Made by a program: the position numbers and the translations under genes
Assembly: GCF_000425445.1 (NCBI RefSeq)
Contig: NZ_AUDL01000004.1
Location: forward strand, 620,001 to 684,000
Direction: 5' to 3'
DNA length: 64,000 bases
DNA from: Flavobacterium denitrificans DSM 15936
GTDB lineage: Bacteria > Bacteroidota > Bacteroidia > Flavobacteriales > Flavobacteriaceae
Shown: positions 18,517 through 27,552 of the stretch, one piece after another
How the letters are laid out: each line of letters opens with the position of its first letter
How positions within the stretch are numbered: the first letter of the stretch is position 1
Notes under the pieces: model-generated
Told to the model about the DNA's origin: nothing
Seen by the model: only the letters and a program-made list of their open reading frames with translations
Databases searched by the model: none

Positions 18517-18921
18517 TTACAATTCTGTTTTATTTTCAGAATCCGAAGTTTTGTTGACTTGTTGCAGGAATTTCTCAAACAATTGAATCGTCTTTTCACT
18601 GATTTCCTGATACGATAATTTGTCTTTAGTCTGATAAAAAAACATGATTGAATAGGGTTGGTTCAGATTTTCTAAAAGCAAATGTTTGTTCAAGCGATAC
18701 GTTTCTCTCAAAACTCTTTTGAAATAGTTTCGGTCAACTGCTTTCTTGAAATATTTCTTTGAAACTGATACACCAAGCTTGATTTTTTCTTCTGAATTTT
18801 CTTCCGCTTGACGATAAACCAAACGAAGCGGATATTTTGAGACCGATTTTCCTTCAGAAAACAGTAATCCAATCGTTGTTTTGCTTTTTAAGCGTTCGTT
18901 TTTAGGGTAAGTAAAGCTCAT
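18517..18921 (-). CDS. rnpA: Ribonuclease P protein component
   Basis: This 134-residue basic protein is the protein subunit of RNase P, which matures tRNA 5' ends with the RnpB RNA. Family features seen are the N-terminal FTYPKNERLKSKTTIGLLFSEG, LGVSVSKKYFKKAVDRNYFKRVLRETYR (the RNR-type RNA-binding region), and C-terminal FFYQTKDKLSYQEI. The usual upstream partner rpmH is not present; instead a divergent acyltransferase gene lies 126 bp away. A -7 box sits at 18953-18960. Confidence 0.93.
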   Translation of the reverse strand: MSFTYPKNERLKSKTTIGLLFSEGKSVSKYPLRLVYRQAEENSEEKIKLGVSVSKKYFKKAVDRNYFKRVLRETYRLNKHLLLENLNQPYSIMFFYQTKDKLSYQEISEKTIQLFEKFLQQVNKTSDSENKTEL

Positions 18922-18952
18922 TTAGTTCAGAAAAAATTTGCAAATTTTATGG

Positions 18953-18960
18953 CAAAGGTA
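18953..18960 (-). promoter_or_regulatory. -7 box TACCTTTG for rnpA
   Basis: On the minus strand this is TACCTTTG, a TAnnTTTG match 31 bp before the rnpA start. It is divergent from the box at 19021-19028. Confidence 0.45.
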
Positions 18961-19020
18961 CAATTAAACGAGAAAAACAGTTATTGTTTTCAATTTTTAT
19001 AAGGCTAAAAATATATTTAC

Positions 19021-19028
19021 TACTTTTG
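19021..19028 (+). promoter_or_regulatory. -7 box TACTTTTG for the acyltransferase gene
   Basis: This TAnnTTTG match lies 18 bp before the chosen start at 19047. A Met at 18984 in the same frame lies upstream of the box and so is unlikely to be used. Confidence 0.45.
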
Positions 19029-19046
19029 GCAATTAATTTTTCAGGC

Positions 19047-19787
19047 ATGCAAAAGATAATTTCGTACCCAATCTCTGTTATTTACTACTTATGTTTTGGT
19101 TTGTGTTTGGTGGTTTTTCACCCAATACAATGGATTTGCTTAAATGTTTTTGGATATCAGGCACACAAAAAAAGTGTTGATTATTTGAACTTTTGCCTTT
19201 TAAGATGCACAAATCTTGTTGGAACAACGTATAAAGTGACAGGTGTAGAGGATATTCCGAAGGGAGCTCCGATTATTTTTGTAGCCAATCATCAAAGTAT
19301 GTACGATATCGTGACAATGATTTGGTACTTTAGACGTTTTCATTGTAAATTTGTAAGTAAGAAAGAGTTAGGAAGCGGAATCCCAAGTGTTTCTTTCAAT
19401 TTGAAATACGGCGGATCAGTGCTTATTGACCGAAAAGACCCTAAACAAGCGATTCCTGTAATCAAAGGCTTGTCTGAATATATTGAAAAAAACACCAGAT
19501 CTGCAGTGATTTTTCCAGAGGGAACACGCAGCAAAACAGGAAAACCAAAAGAATTTGCGCAAAGCGGTTTAAAAATCTTATGCAAATATGCGCCATCAGC
19601 ATATGTTGTTCCGGTTAGCATCAACAATTCTTGGAAAATGGTCCGTTACGGAATGTTTCCTGTTGGTTTAGGAAATCATCTCACTTTTACCGCTCACAAA
19701 GCAATGGCTGTAAAAGATTATGATTTTGCCGAATTAATGGCTTTGACTGAAAAGGCAGTTGTAGAAGGAGTAAACGAGTATAAATAG
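19047..19787 (+). CDS. 1-acyl-sn-glycerol-3-phosphate acyltransferase (PlsC-like)
   Basis: This 246-residue membrane enzyme should acylate lysophosphatidic acid to phosphatidic acid. It has an N-terminal hydrophobic segment (~6-30), the HX4D catalytic motif NHQSMYD, and the substrate-binding motif VIFPEGTRSKTGKP; IPVSINN-type block III appears as VVPVSINNSW. It is followed 55 bp later by an acyl-ACP desaturase gene, so the two may form a lipid-synthesis unit. The start was chosen by promoter position. Confidence 0.92.
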   Translation: MQKIISYPISVIYYLCFGLCLVVFHPIQWICLNVFGYQAHKKSVDYLNFCLLRCTNLVGTTYKVTGVEDIPKGAPIIFVANHQSMYDIVTMIWYFRRFHCKFVSKKELGSGIPSVSFNLKYGGSVLIDRKDPKQAIPVIKGLSEYIEKNTRSAVIFPEGTRSKTGKPKEFAQSGLKILCKYAPSAYVVPVSINNSWKMVRYGMFPVGLGNHLTFTAHKAMAVKDYDFAELMALTEKAVVEGVNEYK

Positions 19788-19842
19788 ATTTTTGTTTTTC
19801 AGCGAAAATGCGGAAACTTAAATCCCAAATCAAAAATAAGTA

Positions 19843-20835
19843 ATGTCTATAAAAAACATTAGATTAGAAGTAATGCAGTTTTTGGAAAAAAACGTGGATA
19901 GCTTCGTTGAACAGTATTTAATTCCAGTGGAAAAAATTTGGCAGCCGTCAGACTTTTTGCCTAATTCTGAAGGAGAAAATTTCTTTGAGGAGGTAAAAGA
20001 GTTGCGTGAAATTGCGAAAGAACTTCCATACGATTTTTGGGTTACGCTTGTTGGTGACACGATCACTGAAGAAGCTTTGCCTACATATGAATCTTGGTTA
20101 ATGGATGTAGAAGGTGTAGATCAGGTGGAGAACGGCGGAAATGGCTGGTCAAAATGGATCAGGCAATGGACTGGTGAAGAAAACCGCCACGGAGATCTTC
20201 TAAATAAATACTTGTATTTGTCTGGTCGTGTGAACATGCGTGAAATCGAAATGACTACACAGCATTTGATCAACGACGGTTTTGATATTGGAACTGGAAC
20301 TGACCCATACAAAAACTTTGTATATACTAGTTTTCAGGAATTAGCAACTTATGTTTCGCACAATAGGGTTTCACAAATTGCAAAGAAATTTGGCGATAAC
20401 AAGTTGTCTAAAATGTGTAAGATGATTGCGGGAGACGAAATGCGTCACCACCATGCATACAGCGAATTTGTAACGAGAATTTTTCAAGTTGATCCAAGTG
20501 AAATGATGTTGGCTTTTCAATATATGATGAAGCAGAAAATCGTTATGCCAGCTCACTTTTTGAGAGAATCAGGTCAAAAAATCAGTTCTGCTTTTGAGCA
20601 ATTTTCAGATTCAGCACAACGTATCGGAGTTTATACGGCTAATGATTATGTTGATATCATGCAGAAATTGATGAATAAATGGGAAATTGACAAAATTTCT
20701 AATTTAACTGACGAAGCTGAAAAAGCTCGTGATTATTTAATGAAATTACCGGCTCGTATGGCTAAAATCTCAGAAAGAATTGTGATTCCAAAAGAATCTC
20801 ACATTTTCAAATGGGTTGAACCAGCGCGATTATAA
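19843..20835 (+). CDS. Acyl-[acyl-carrier-protein] desaturase (ferritin-like diiron)
   Basis: This 330-residue soluble protein belongs to the stearoyl-ACP desaturase family of diiron enzymes that introduce a double bond into ACP-bound fatty acids. The metal-ligand helices carry the EENRHG and DEMRHH motifs, the family's two EExxH-type signatures. WVTLVGDTITEEALPTYE and YTSFQELATYVSH supply the other conserved glutamates. Proximity to PlsC fits a role in membrane phospholipid unsaturation. Position specificity cannot be read from the sequence. Confidence 0.95.
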   Translation: MSIKNIRLEVMQFLEKNVDSFVEQYLIPVEKIWQPSDFLPNSEGENFFEEVKELREIAKELPYDFWVTLVGDTITEEALPTYESWLMDVEGVDQVENGGNGWSKWIRQWTGEENRHGDLLNKYLYLSGRVNMREIEMTTQHLINDGFDIGTGTDPYKNFVYTSFQELATYVSHNRVSQIAKKFGDNKLSKMCKMIAGDEMRHHHAYSEFVTRIFQVDPSEMMLAFQYMMKQKIVMPAHFLRESGQKISSAFEQFSDSAQRIGVYTANDYVDIMQKLMNKWEIDKISNLTDEAEKARDYLMKLPARMAKISERIVIPKESHIFKWVEPARL

Positions 20836-20902
20836 ATTCAAAAAAATATAGTTTAAATTTTAAATCGCAACAAGGTTGCGTTTAAAAATTTTAAATACTT
20901 TT

Positions 20903-20950
20903 ATGTTGATTGTCATGGCTTTACCAGCTTTTTGGCAATCAACATTTTTT
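20903..20950 (+). terminator. Rho-independent terminator
   Basis: The perfect 10-bp arms ATGTTGATTG (20903-20912) and CAATCAACAT (20936-20945) are followed by a T run. An inner partial stem (GGCT/AGCT) adds structure. It ends the desaturase transcript. Confidence 0.8.
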
Positions 20951-21040
20951 ATAAAACATAAATCTTTATCTGTCAAATTTTTTTAATCAGCTAAATCCTT
21001 GAGCTAACAAAATTGCTCACTTAATGTTAAAAATGCCACT

Positions 21041-21694
21041 ATGAATACTTCTGAATTAATTCATAAAACAATCACTTTTGTAAAAGAGAAATTGAACAAC
21101 GCCGAAGGGGGCCACGATTGGTTTCATATTGAACGGGTTTACAAAAATGCGCTTTTGATTGCAAAAGATACCAATTGTAATCTTGAGATTGTACAATTAG
21201 GAGCTTTGCTTCATGATATTGCCGATAGTAAATTTCATAATGGAGATGAAAGTATTGGTCCAAAAACAGCGAGAGCGTTTTTAGAAGCCGAAAATGTTTC
21301 TGAGGAGATTATTCAACATGTTGTCGATATCATTGAAAATATCTCTTATAAAGGCGGAAATTTCGAAAAAAAATTCTCATCCGTTGAGTTGGATATTGTT
21401 CAAGACGCAGATCGTTTGGATGCAATAGGCGCAATTGGTGTTGCAAGAGCATTTAATTACGGCGGATTTAAAAACAGAGCCTTGTATGATCCGGAAATCG
21501 CTCCCGTTACAAACATGACGAAAGAAGAATACAAAAAGAACAATGCGCCAACCATAAATCATTTTTATGAGAAGCTTTTGCTTTTGAAAGATAAAATGAA
21601 TACAGAAAGAGGAAAACAAATTGCTTCTGAAAGACATCATTTTATGGAATATTTTCTTGCGCAGTTTTATGCAGAATGGGAAGGAGTGAAGTAG
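21041..21694 (+). CDS. HD-domain phosphohydrolase
   Basis: This 217-residue protein has the HD-domain metal ligands: GGHDWFHIERVYKNA (first His), LGALLHDIADSKF (the HD pair) and the terminal Asp in IVQDADRLDAIGAIGVARAF. The overall length and the GHDWxHxxRV opening match the YedJ/YpgQ-type HD hydrolases, some of which are nucleotide pyrophosphatases. Substrate is not determinable here. It stands alone between terminators. Confidence 0.92.
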   Translation: MNTSELIHKTITFVKEKLNNAEGGHDWFHIERVYKNALLIAKDTNCNLEIVQLGALLHDIADSKFHNGDESIGPKTARAFLEAENVSEEIIQHVVDIIENISYKGGNFEKKFSSVELDIVQDADRLDAIGAIGVARAFNYGGFKNRALYDPEIAPVTNMTKEEYKKNNAPTINHFYEKLLLLKDKMNTERGKQIASERHHFMEYFLAQFYAEWEGVK

Positions 21695-21712
21695 ATTTTC
21701 AAAAAAGATTAA

Positions 21713-21750
21713 AAAAAACACCTTCAAGATTCCCTTGAAGCTGTTTTTTT
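21713..21750. terminator. Bidirectional terminator between the HD gene and a small minus-strand gene
   Basis: CTTCAAG (21722-21728) pairs with CTTGAAG (21734-21740) around ATTCC. The stem is extended by A-run/T-run pairing on both sides, so it can work on both strands. The stop codon of the 36-residue minus-strand gene (21749-21751) sits at its edge. Confidence 0.8.
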
Positions 21751-21859
21751 ATTTTAAAAGACACATTATGGCAAACGCGCATAAAAAACCTAGTGCAAAC
21801 CATAATAATCTGGCAACTCTATTGTCTCTTATAATTTCTTCTCTTTCATATTTTGTCAT
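21749..21859 (-). CDS. Small single-pass membrane protein, 36 residues
   Basis: The reading frame starts MTKYEREEIIRDNRVARLLW and continues as a hydrophobic helix ending CLLK. This gives a short charged cytoplasmic head and one membrane segment (~18-34). It ends exactly at a terminator hairpin, and codon use is like the neighbours. It lies 98 bp downstream of the FeoB-associated small gene on the same strand, so it may be the last gene of the feo transcript or its own unit. No family is recognised, and coding status is inferred from composition and context only. Confidence 0.5.
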   Translation of the reverse strand: MTKYEREEIIRDNRVARLLWFALGFLCAFAIMCLLK

Positions 21860-21957
21860 TTTCGCTGGATTTAATTCGATAAAATTATCTAAAAACAGCG
21901 ATTGCTAAAACCTTTTTAAGCTTTTAAAATAACAATAAAAGACTTTTTATTTTTGAT

Positions 21958-22080
21958 TTAACTGCAACCACAATTCCCGTCACCACAATCTTTTTTCTTT
22001 TTAGATTTCCAGAAGAATTTCTTCACTAGAAATCCAACTGCGATTCCTAATATGGCAAAAGCTATAATTTCTTGAATCAT
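21958..22080 (-). CDS. FeoB-associated Cys-rich membrane protein
   Basis: This 40-residue protein has one N-terminal membrane helix (IIAFAILGIAVGFLV), a basic Lys-rich stretch and a Cys-rich tail DCGDGNCGCS. Bacteroidota commonly encode this type immediately after feoB. It lies 6 bp downstream of the feoB stop on the same strand. The cysteines probably bind iron or an Fe-S cofactor at the inner membrane; a FeoC-like role is an inference. Confidence 0.85.
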   Translation of the reverse strand: MIQEIIAFAILGIAVGFLVKKFFWKSKKKKDCGDGNCGCS

Positions 22081-22086
22081 GACTTT

Positions 22087-24186
22087 TTATTTTAATAATT
22101 GATAAGCGATTAAAGCAGTAAAATAGGCAAGTCCGCTCATAAGTACTAGTTGCATCGCTGGCCATTTCCAAGAATTGGTTTCTTTTTTGGTAATTGCTAA
22201 TGTACTGGCGCATTGCATTGCAAAGGCATAAAAGAGCAATAAGGAAACTCCGGTTGCAAAGTTGAATACTTTTTGTCCGGTTTCAGGTCGGATTTCAGCT
22301 TGCATTTTGCTTTTTATAGTCGATTCGTTATCGGTATCGCCAACGCTGTAAATGGTAGCAAGTGTACCAACAAAAACTTCACGTGCTGCAAATGAGCTGA
22401 TTAATGCGATTCCGATTTTCCAGTCGTAACCTAATGGCTCAATTGCCGGCTCGATTGCTCTTCCCATTAACCCGATATATGAGTTCTCTAATTTTTGAGA
22501 AGCTACTTCATTTTCAAACTGAATTTCAGTCAATGTTTTATCAGCAAATCTTTCTTTAACGATAGTCTCAGCTTCGTTGAAATCTTTTCCTGGGCCATAA
22601 GAAGCTAAGAACCATAAAATAACAGATATTGCCAAGATGATTTTACCAGCTCCAACAATAAAGGCTTTGGTTTTTTCGACAACATTGATTCCGACATTTT
22701 TGAAAAGAGGCATTTTATAACTCGGCATTTCGACTACGAAATACGTTTTTGACTCTAATTTTAAAACTTTATTTAAAATATAAGCTGATAAAATAGCTGT
22801 TCCAAAGCCTAAAACATATAGAAACATCAGCGTTAATCCTTGAAGATTCAGTATTCCAAAAACTCGTGTGCTCGGAATGACTAACGAAATGATGATTGCA
22901 TAAACAGGTAATCTCGCTGAACAAGTCGTGAATGGCGTTACCAAGATCGTAATAAGGCGTTCTTTCCAGTTTTCAATATTTCGAGTTGCCATAATTGCCG
23001 GAATGGCACACGCCGTTCCCGAAATTAAAGGCACAACGCTTTTGCCTGAAAGACCAAATTTACGCATGATTTTATCCATCAGAAAAACAACTCGGCTCAT
23101 ATAACCGCTTTCTTCCAAAATGGAAATAAACAGAAACAAAAAGGCAATTTGCGGAATAAAGATAATGACGCCGCCAATTCCCGGAATAATTCCCTGAGAA
23201 AGTAAATCGGTCAATATACCGCTCGGTAATTCGGCAGCTGTCCAAGCGCTTAATGAAGCAAATGTGCTGTCGATAAAATCCATTGGAATGGTTGACCAAC
23301 TGAAAATCGATTGAAAAATCAAAAATAAAATGGCAAAGAAAATAGCATAACCCCAAACTTTATGCGTTAATACGCGATCTAGTTTTGCGCGAATGTCTTT
23401 CGCCATCGAGGCGTCAACTTTTAAGCCTTCTTTTAGAACATCATTTATAAATTGATAGCGTTTGATGGTTTCTTTTTGCTGTAAACGTTTTAATTCAGAA
23501 TGTGATTTTGTGAAAGTACTTCGGATTTCATTTCGGTCTAAATTAGAAAAATTGACATCTTGCGTAATTACAAGCCACAATTTATACAACAATTGATTCG
23601 GAAAAGCATGTTGCAGTTTTTTGAAATATTCTTCGTCAATTACTGAAGCGTTTAAACAAGGTTCGTGCGGAATAGTTTTATAAGAAACAATTAATTCTTT
23701 TAATTCTTCAATTCCTAATCCTTTTCTTGAACTGACTAAAGCAATTTTAGTTTTTAGTTTTTCTTCCAAAAGCGGAATATCAAGCGAAATTCCTTTGCGT
23801 TCCATACGATCCGACATGTTAATCACTAAAATCGTTGGAATTTGAAGGTCTTTTATTTGCGTGTAAATCAGTAAATTTCTTTTCAGATTTTCAACATCAG
23901 TCACAACAACCGCAACATCTGGATATAATTTGTCGTTTTTGTTCAGCAAAAGTTCAATTACAACACTTTCGTCCATTGAACTAGCGTTCAAGCTATACGT
24001 TCCAGGCAAATCCAGAATATTGGCTTTGATGTTATGGGGAAGTTTGCAAAAACCCATTTTTTTCTCAACCGTAATTCCGGGATAATTCCCAACCTGTTGA
24101 TTTAAACCTGTAAGCTGATTAAAAACGGAAGTTTTTCCGGTATTTGGATTCCCGATAAGGGCAACATTAATATTTTGAACGCTCAT
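22087..24186 (-). CDS. feoB: Ferrous iron transport protein B
   Basis: This 699-residue inner-membrane Fe(II) transporter has an N-terminal G domain: G1 GNPNTGKTS (12-20), G3 DLPGTYS, and NMSDRMERKG near the G4 position. A helical GDI-like spacer follows, and then the membrane part with paired Gate regions. Core motifs seen are SGKSVVPLISGTACAIPAIMATR and AREVFVGTLATIYSVG. Its start codon overlaps the feoA stop by one base (TAATG), indicating coupling. Regulation is probably by iron, but no clear Fur box was identified. Confidence 0.97.
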   Translation of the reverse strand: MSVQNINVALIGNPNTGKTSVFNQLTGLNQQVGNYPGITVEKKMGFCKLPHNIKANILDLPGTYSLNASSMDESVVIELLLNKNDKLYPDVAVVVTDVENLKRNLLIYTQIKDLQIPTILVINMSDRMERKGISLDIPLLEEKLKTKIALVSSRKGLGIEELKELIVSYKTIPHEPCLNASVIDEEYFKKLQHAFPNQLLYKLWLVITQDVNFSNLDRNEIRSTFTKSHSELKRLQQKETIKRYQFINDVLKEGLKVDASMAKDIRAKLDRVLTHKVWGYAIFFAILFLIFQSIFSWSTIPMDFIDSTFASLSAWTAAELPSGILTDLLSQGIIPGIGGVIIFIPQIAFLFLFISILEESGYMSRVVFLMDKIMRKFGLSGKSVVPLISGTACAIPAIMATRNIENWKERLITILVTPFTTCSARLPVYAIIISLVIPSTRVFGILNLQGLTLMFLYVLGFGTAILSAYILNKVLKLESKTYFVVEMPSYKMPLFKNVGINVVEKTKAFIVGAGKIILAISVILWFLASYGPGKDFNEAETIVKERFADKTLTEIQFENEVASQKLENSYIGLMGRAIEPAIEPLGYDWKIGIALISSFAAREVFVGTLATIYSVGDTDNESTIKSKMQAEIRPETGQKVFNFATGVSLLLFYAFAMQCASTLAITKKETNSWKWPAMQLVLMSGLAYFTALIAYQLLK

Positions 24187-24425
24187 TACAAATTGTTTTG
24201 GATAAGTTCAACTTCAATTTCACGAGCAGTTTCAATACGAATCGCGACATGCGAACCGTTTATGTCTAAATAAAGAGGATCTCCAAAAGGAGCAATTTGA
24301 ATTAATTCGACCAAGCTGCCAGGCAAACAACCCATTTCTAATAATTTTAGAGGAACAAGATCGATATCAAAATCTTTGATAATGGCTTTTTCGCCTTTTT
24401 TCAGAGTGTGAATTGTATTTTGCAA
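24186..24425 (-). CDS. feoA: Ferrous iron transport protein A
   Basis: This 79-residue SH3-like protein is the small cytosolic partner of FeoB. Typical features are LKKGEKAIIKDFD, LLEMGCLPGSLVELIQIAPFGDPLYLDINGSHVAIR and a C-terminal beta-strand. It is the first gene of feoA-feoB-small Cys-rich protein and lies 25 bp downstream of a strong -33/-7 promoter. Confidence 0.95.
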   Translation of the reverse strand: MQNTIHTLKKGEKAIIKDFDIDLVPLKLLEMGCLPGSLVELIQIAPFGDPLYLDINGSHVAIRIETAREIEVELIQNNL

Positions 24426-24450
24426 GCTTATTTAGATTGAATTTAGATTG

Positions 24451-24479
24451 CAAAAGTAGGCAATTATTCTTTATTTCAA
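24451..24479 (-). promoter_or_regulatory. feoAB promoter (TTG-18-TACTTTTG)
   Basis: On the minus strand, TTG (24477-24479) is 18 bp before TACTTTTG (24451-24458). This matches both elements of the Flavobacterium -33/-7 consensus and its spacing. The feoA start is 25 bp downstream. Confidence 0.65.
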
Positions 24480-24528
24480 GGCATTTAACACTCTTGATTA
24501 TGCTAAATCTTTCTAAAAATAAGGGATT

Positions 24529-25194
24529 TTACTCTTTTGACAAGAAATCAATGTCTTCTAAAAGACGTTTGATTTCTTCTTTGTTTGTTCCATCATAAAA
24601 TCCACGAACACGTCGTTTTTGATCTACCAAAACAAAATTCTCTGTATGAACCATATCATAAAGCTGATCTGGGCGACCCAATTTCACCGCTAGATACGAT
24701 TTTCTAGCCATAGTGTAAATTTCTTTTTTATCGCCGGTAACCAAATTCCATTTGCTGTCAACAACACCATATTTTATGGCATAAGCCTTTAAAACAGATA
24801 CACTGTCGACTTCAGGAAAAACAGTGTGAGAAAGTAACATTACCTTTGGATTGTTTAAAACAGCTTTTTGAACGTCAACAAGGTTGGTTGACATTTTCGG
24901 ACAAATAGACCCGCACGTTGTGAAGAAGAAATCTGCAACGTAAATTTTTCCCTCGTAATTTTTCTGGGTAATAGTATCTCCGTTTTGGTTTACAAACGAA
25001 AAATCGGCAATTGTGTGGTATTTGCTTTTGTATTGAATCGTACTATCGACTAATTCTGGATTGACATCAGCAGGATTATAAATCGGAAGTGTTTTTTGTG
25101 GTTTTAAAGCCGAATAAAATAACGATATGGTGACAACCGAAAATACAATTAAAACGATAAAGAATTTGCGGTATTTATACAAAAGCGATTTCAT
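24529..25194 (-). CDS. SCO1/SenC family protein
   Basis: This 221-residue protein has one N-terminal membrane anchor (~8-30) and a periplasmic thioredoxin-like domain. The copper-binding CxxxC is TTCGSICPKM, and the distal His is in DMVHTENFVLVD. SCO proteins deliver copper to, or reduce, the CuA site of cytochrome oxidase. The start at 25194 is used because a -7 box lies between it and the upstream Met at 25212. No cytochrome oxidase genes are in the window. Confidence 0.92.
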   Translation of the reverse strand: MKSLLYKYRKFFIVLIVFSVVTISLFYSALKPQKTLPIYNPADVNPELVDSTIQYKSKYHTIADFSFVNQNGDTITQKNYEGKIYVADFFFTTCGSICPKMSTNLVDVQKAVLNNPKVMLLSHTVFPEVDSVSVLKAYAIKYGVVDSKWNLVTGDKKEIYTMARKSYLAVKLGRPDQLYDMVHTENFVLVDQKRRVRGFYDGTNKEEIKRLLEDIDFLSKE

Positions 25195-25209
25195 AAATAT
25201 AATTTGGCG

Positions 25210-25217
25210 CAAAAATA
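25210..25217 (-). promoter_or_regulatory. -7 box TATTTTTG for the SCO gene
   Basis: The minus-strand reading matches TAnnTTTG, 15 bp before the chosen start. No clear -33 element is seen. Confidence 0.35.
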
Positions 25218-25437
25218 CAAAAAGAGCATTTTAAAGTTTTAATTATAACGGCTTTTTAACAGAATGAAAACTCTAATTGAAATCTGTTTTTTCGGTTGGA
25301 AATATTTGTCAAACATTTTTGTAACAAAATGATAGTTGTGTAGACAAATGTTTAACTGAAGCCGTTCAAAAGGATGCCTTCAAAAATAGTCTGTTAATTA
25401 TTTGATGAATTTAACATAACATTCAAAATAATAACAA

Positions 25438-25445
25438 TATGTTTG
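25438..25445 (+). promoter_or_regulatory. -7 box TATGTTTG for the M13 peptidase gene
   Basis: This TAnnTTTG match lies 26 bp before the start codon. The 277-bp region upstream (25195-25471) shows no other gene. Confidence 0.4.
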
Positions 25446-25471
25446 TATATATACTAAAACAATAAATTATA

Positions 25472-27532
25472 ATGATTAAAAAGCTTACTAAACCAGTGTT
25501 TTGTGTAGTTTCTGCAATGTTTTCATTAACTGCAGTTCAAGCTCAGAGTGCAAAACCAAAAGAACCAGGTATCAATGTTGCTAATATGGACACAAAAGTA
25601 AGTCCAGGTCAGGACTTCTTTCGTTATGTAAACGGAGCTTGGTTAGACAGGACTGAAATTCCTAGCGATAGAAACGCTTGGGGAAGTTTTAATGAATTAC
25701 GTCAAAAAACAGACGAGAATTCACTTGCGATCTTAAAAGAGGCTTCGAAAGATCCGAAGTATAAATCAAACACAGATCAAGGTAAAGCAATTGCTTTATT
25801 CAACACGATCATGGATACGGTTGGAAGAAATAAAAGAGGAGTTACACAACTTCAGCCTTATTTGAAGAAAATCGATGCTATTAAAAATGTTGCTGATCTT
25901 CAAGCTTACATGACTGAAATGCAGCTTGTAGGTGGTTCAGGATTTTTTGGAGTTTATGTTGGAGCAGATGCTAAAAACAGTAACAAAAACGCTGTAACGT
26001 TAAGCCCTGGAACTCTTGGATTATCTGATAAAGATTATTACAATTCAGAAGATAAAGATTCAAAAGAAAAACGTGAAAAATATGAACTTCACGTTGCTCG
26101 TATGATGCAATTCATTGGTGAATCTCCTGCAAAAGCAAAAGAAAGTGCAAAACAAATTTTAGCTTTAGAGGTAGAAATGTCTTCGCCAAGATTGGATCGT
26201 GTTGAAAGAAGAGATAGAAGAAAACAATACAATCCAACAGCTGTTGCTGATTTGAAAAAGAATACACCTTCAATTCAGTGGGAAAAATATTTCGCAGGAA
26301 TTGGAATGACAAAATTAGATACTGTAAACGTAGCACAGCCTCGTTACATGATCGCTCTTGAAAAAACTTTTACAGAGAAAAAAGTAGAAGCTTGGAAAGA
26401 GTATTTGAAATGGTCTCTTTTAAACAGAGCTGCTTCAAGTTTGACTACAGAAATCGAAAATGCAAACTTTGATTTTTATGGAAAAACATTAACTGGAGCT
26501 TTGAAACAACGTCCGCGTGAAGAGGTTGCTTTGCAAGTTATCAATGGAGTAACTGGAGAAGCTTTAGGTAAACTTTACGTAGAGAAATTATTCCCAGCTG
26601 AAGCAAAAGCGAAAGCAAAAGATATGATTTCGAATGTAATGCTTGCTTATGAAAACAGAATCAATGCTTTGCCTTGGATGTCAAAAGAAACTAAAGCGAA
26701 AGCAATTGAAAAATTAAGAAAATTAACCGTTAAAATTGGATATCCTGACAAATGGAAAGATTATTCAGCTTTAGTGATTAAAAACGTTAATGAAGGTGGA
26801 ACTTATTTTGACAATATGAAAAATATTTCAAAATGGGCTTATGCTGACAATCTTGCTGATCTTTCAAAGCCTGTAGATAAAACAAGATGGGGAATGTCTC
26901 CGCAGACGGTTAATGCTTATTTCAACCCATCTTACAATGAGATTGTTTTCCCAGCAGCGATTTTGCAACCACCTTTCTACAATTACCAAGCTGACGAAGC
27001 TGTAAATTATGGTGGAATCGGAGCTGTAATTGGTCACGAAATATCTCACGGATTTGATGATTCTGGTGCTCGTTACAATGCTGACGGAAACTTAGTTGAC
27101 TGGTGGACAGCTGATGATTTAAAACAATTTACTGAACTTGGAGGTAAATTAGCTGATCAATACAGCGCTTTAGAGCCATTGCCAGGAATTCACGTTGATG
27201 GTAAATTTACTTTAGGTGAAAATATTGGTGATTTAGGAGGAACGAATGCTGCTTACGACGGTTTGCAATTATACTTGAAATCTCATGGAAATCCAGGTTT
27301 AATCGACGGATTTACTCCAGAGCAACGTTTCTTTATTTCTTGGGCAACAGTTTGGAGAACAAAAGCTAGAGATGAAGCAATTAAAAGCCAAGTTAAAACG
27401 GATCCTCACTCTCCAGGAATGTACAGAGCAGTTGTGCCAATCCAAAACTTAGATTCTTTCTACCAAGCTTTTGGAATCAAAAAAGGTGATGCAATGTATG
27501 TTGAACCAGAAAAGAGAGTTAAAATCTGGTAA
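25472..27532 (+). CDS. M13 family zinc metallopeptidase (neprilysin/PepO-like)
   Basis: This 686-residue exported peptidase has a signal peptide ending near AVQAQS. The N-terminal M13 domain contains DFFRYVNGAWLDRTEIPSDR. Further motifs are NAYFNPSYNEIVFPAAILQPPFY, the zinc motif HEISHGFDD (His522 and His526, catalytic Glu523), ENIGDLGG (third ligand Glu) and a C-terminal CxxW-like end degenerated to KRVKIW. Length is normal for the family. Substrates are usually oligopeptides. It is a monocistronic gene ended by a strong terminator. Confidence 0.95.
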   Translation: MIKKLTKPVFCVVSAMFSLTAVQAQSAKPKEPGINVANMDTKVSPGQDFFRYVNGAWLDRTEIPSDRNAWGSFNELRQKTDENSLAILKEASKDPKYKSNTDQGKAIALFNTIMDTVGRNKRGVTQLQPYLKKIDAIKNVADLQAYMTEMQLVGGSGFFGVYVGADAKNSNKNAVTLSPGTLGLSDKDYYNSEDKDSKEKREKYELHVARMMQFIGESPAKAKESAKQILALEVEMSSPRLDRVERRDRRKQYNPTAVADLKKNTPSIQWEKYFAGIGMTKLDTVNVAQPRYMIALEKTFTEKKVEAWKEYLKWSLLNRAASSLTTEIENANFDFYGKTLTGALKQRPREEVALQVINGVTGEALGKLYVEKLFPAEAKAKAKDMISNVMLAYENRINALPWMSKETKAKAIEKLRKLTVKIGYPDKWKDYSALVIKNVNEGGTYFDNMKNISKWAYADNLADLSKPVDKTRWGMSPQTVNAYFNPSYNEIVFPAAILQPPFYNYQADEAVNYGGIGAVIGHEISHGFDDSGARYNADGNLVDWWTADDLKQFTELGGKLADQYSALEPLPGIHVDGKFTLGENIGDLGGTNAAYDGLQLYLKSHGNPGLIDGFTPEQRFFISWATVWRTKARDEAIKSQVKTDPHSPGMYRAVVPIQNLDSFYQAFGIKKGDAMYVEPEKRVKIW

Positions 27533-27552
27533 TCTTCAATTTGATCAATATA

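Noticed and set aside
24413..24598. 61-residue plus-strand frame across the feoA promoter
   Set aside because: It covers a matching -33/-7 promoter and the end of the SCO gene on the other strand; no family or start signal.
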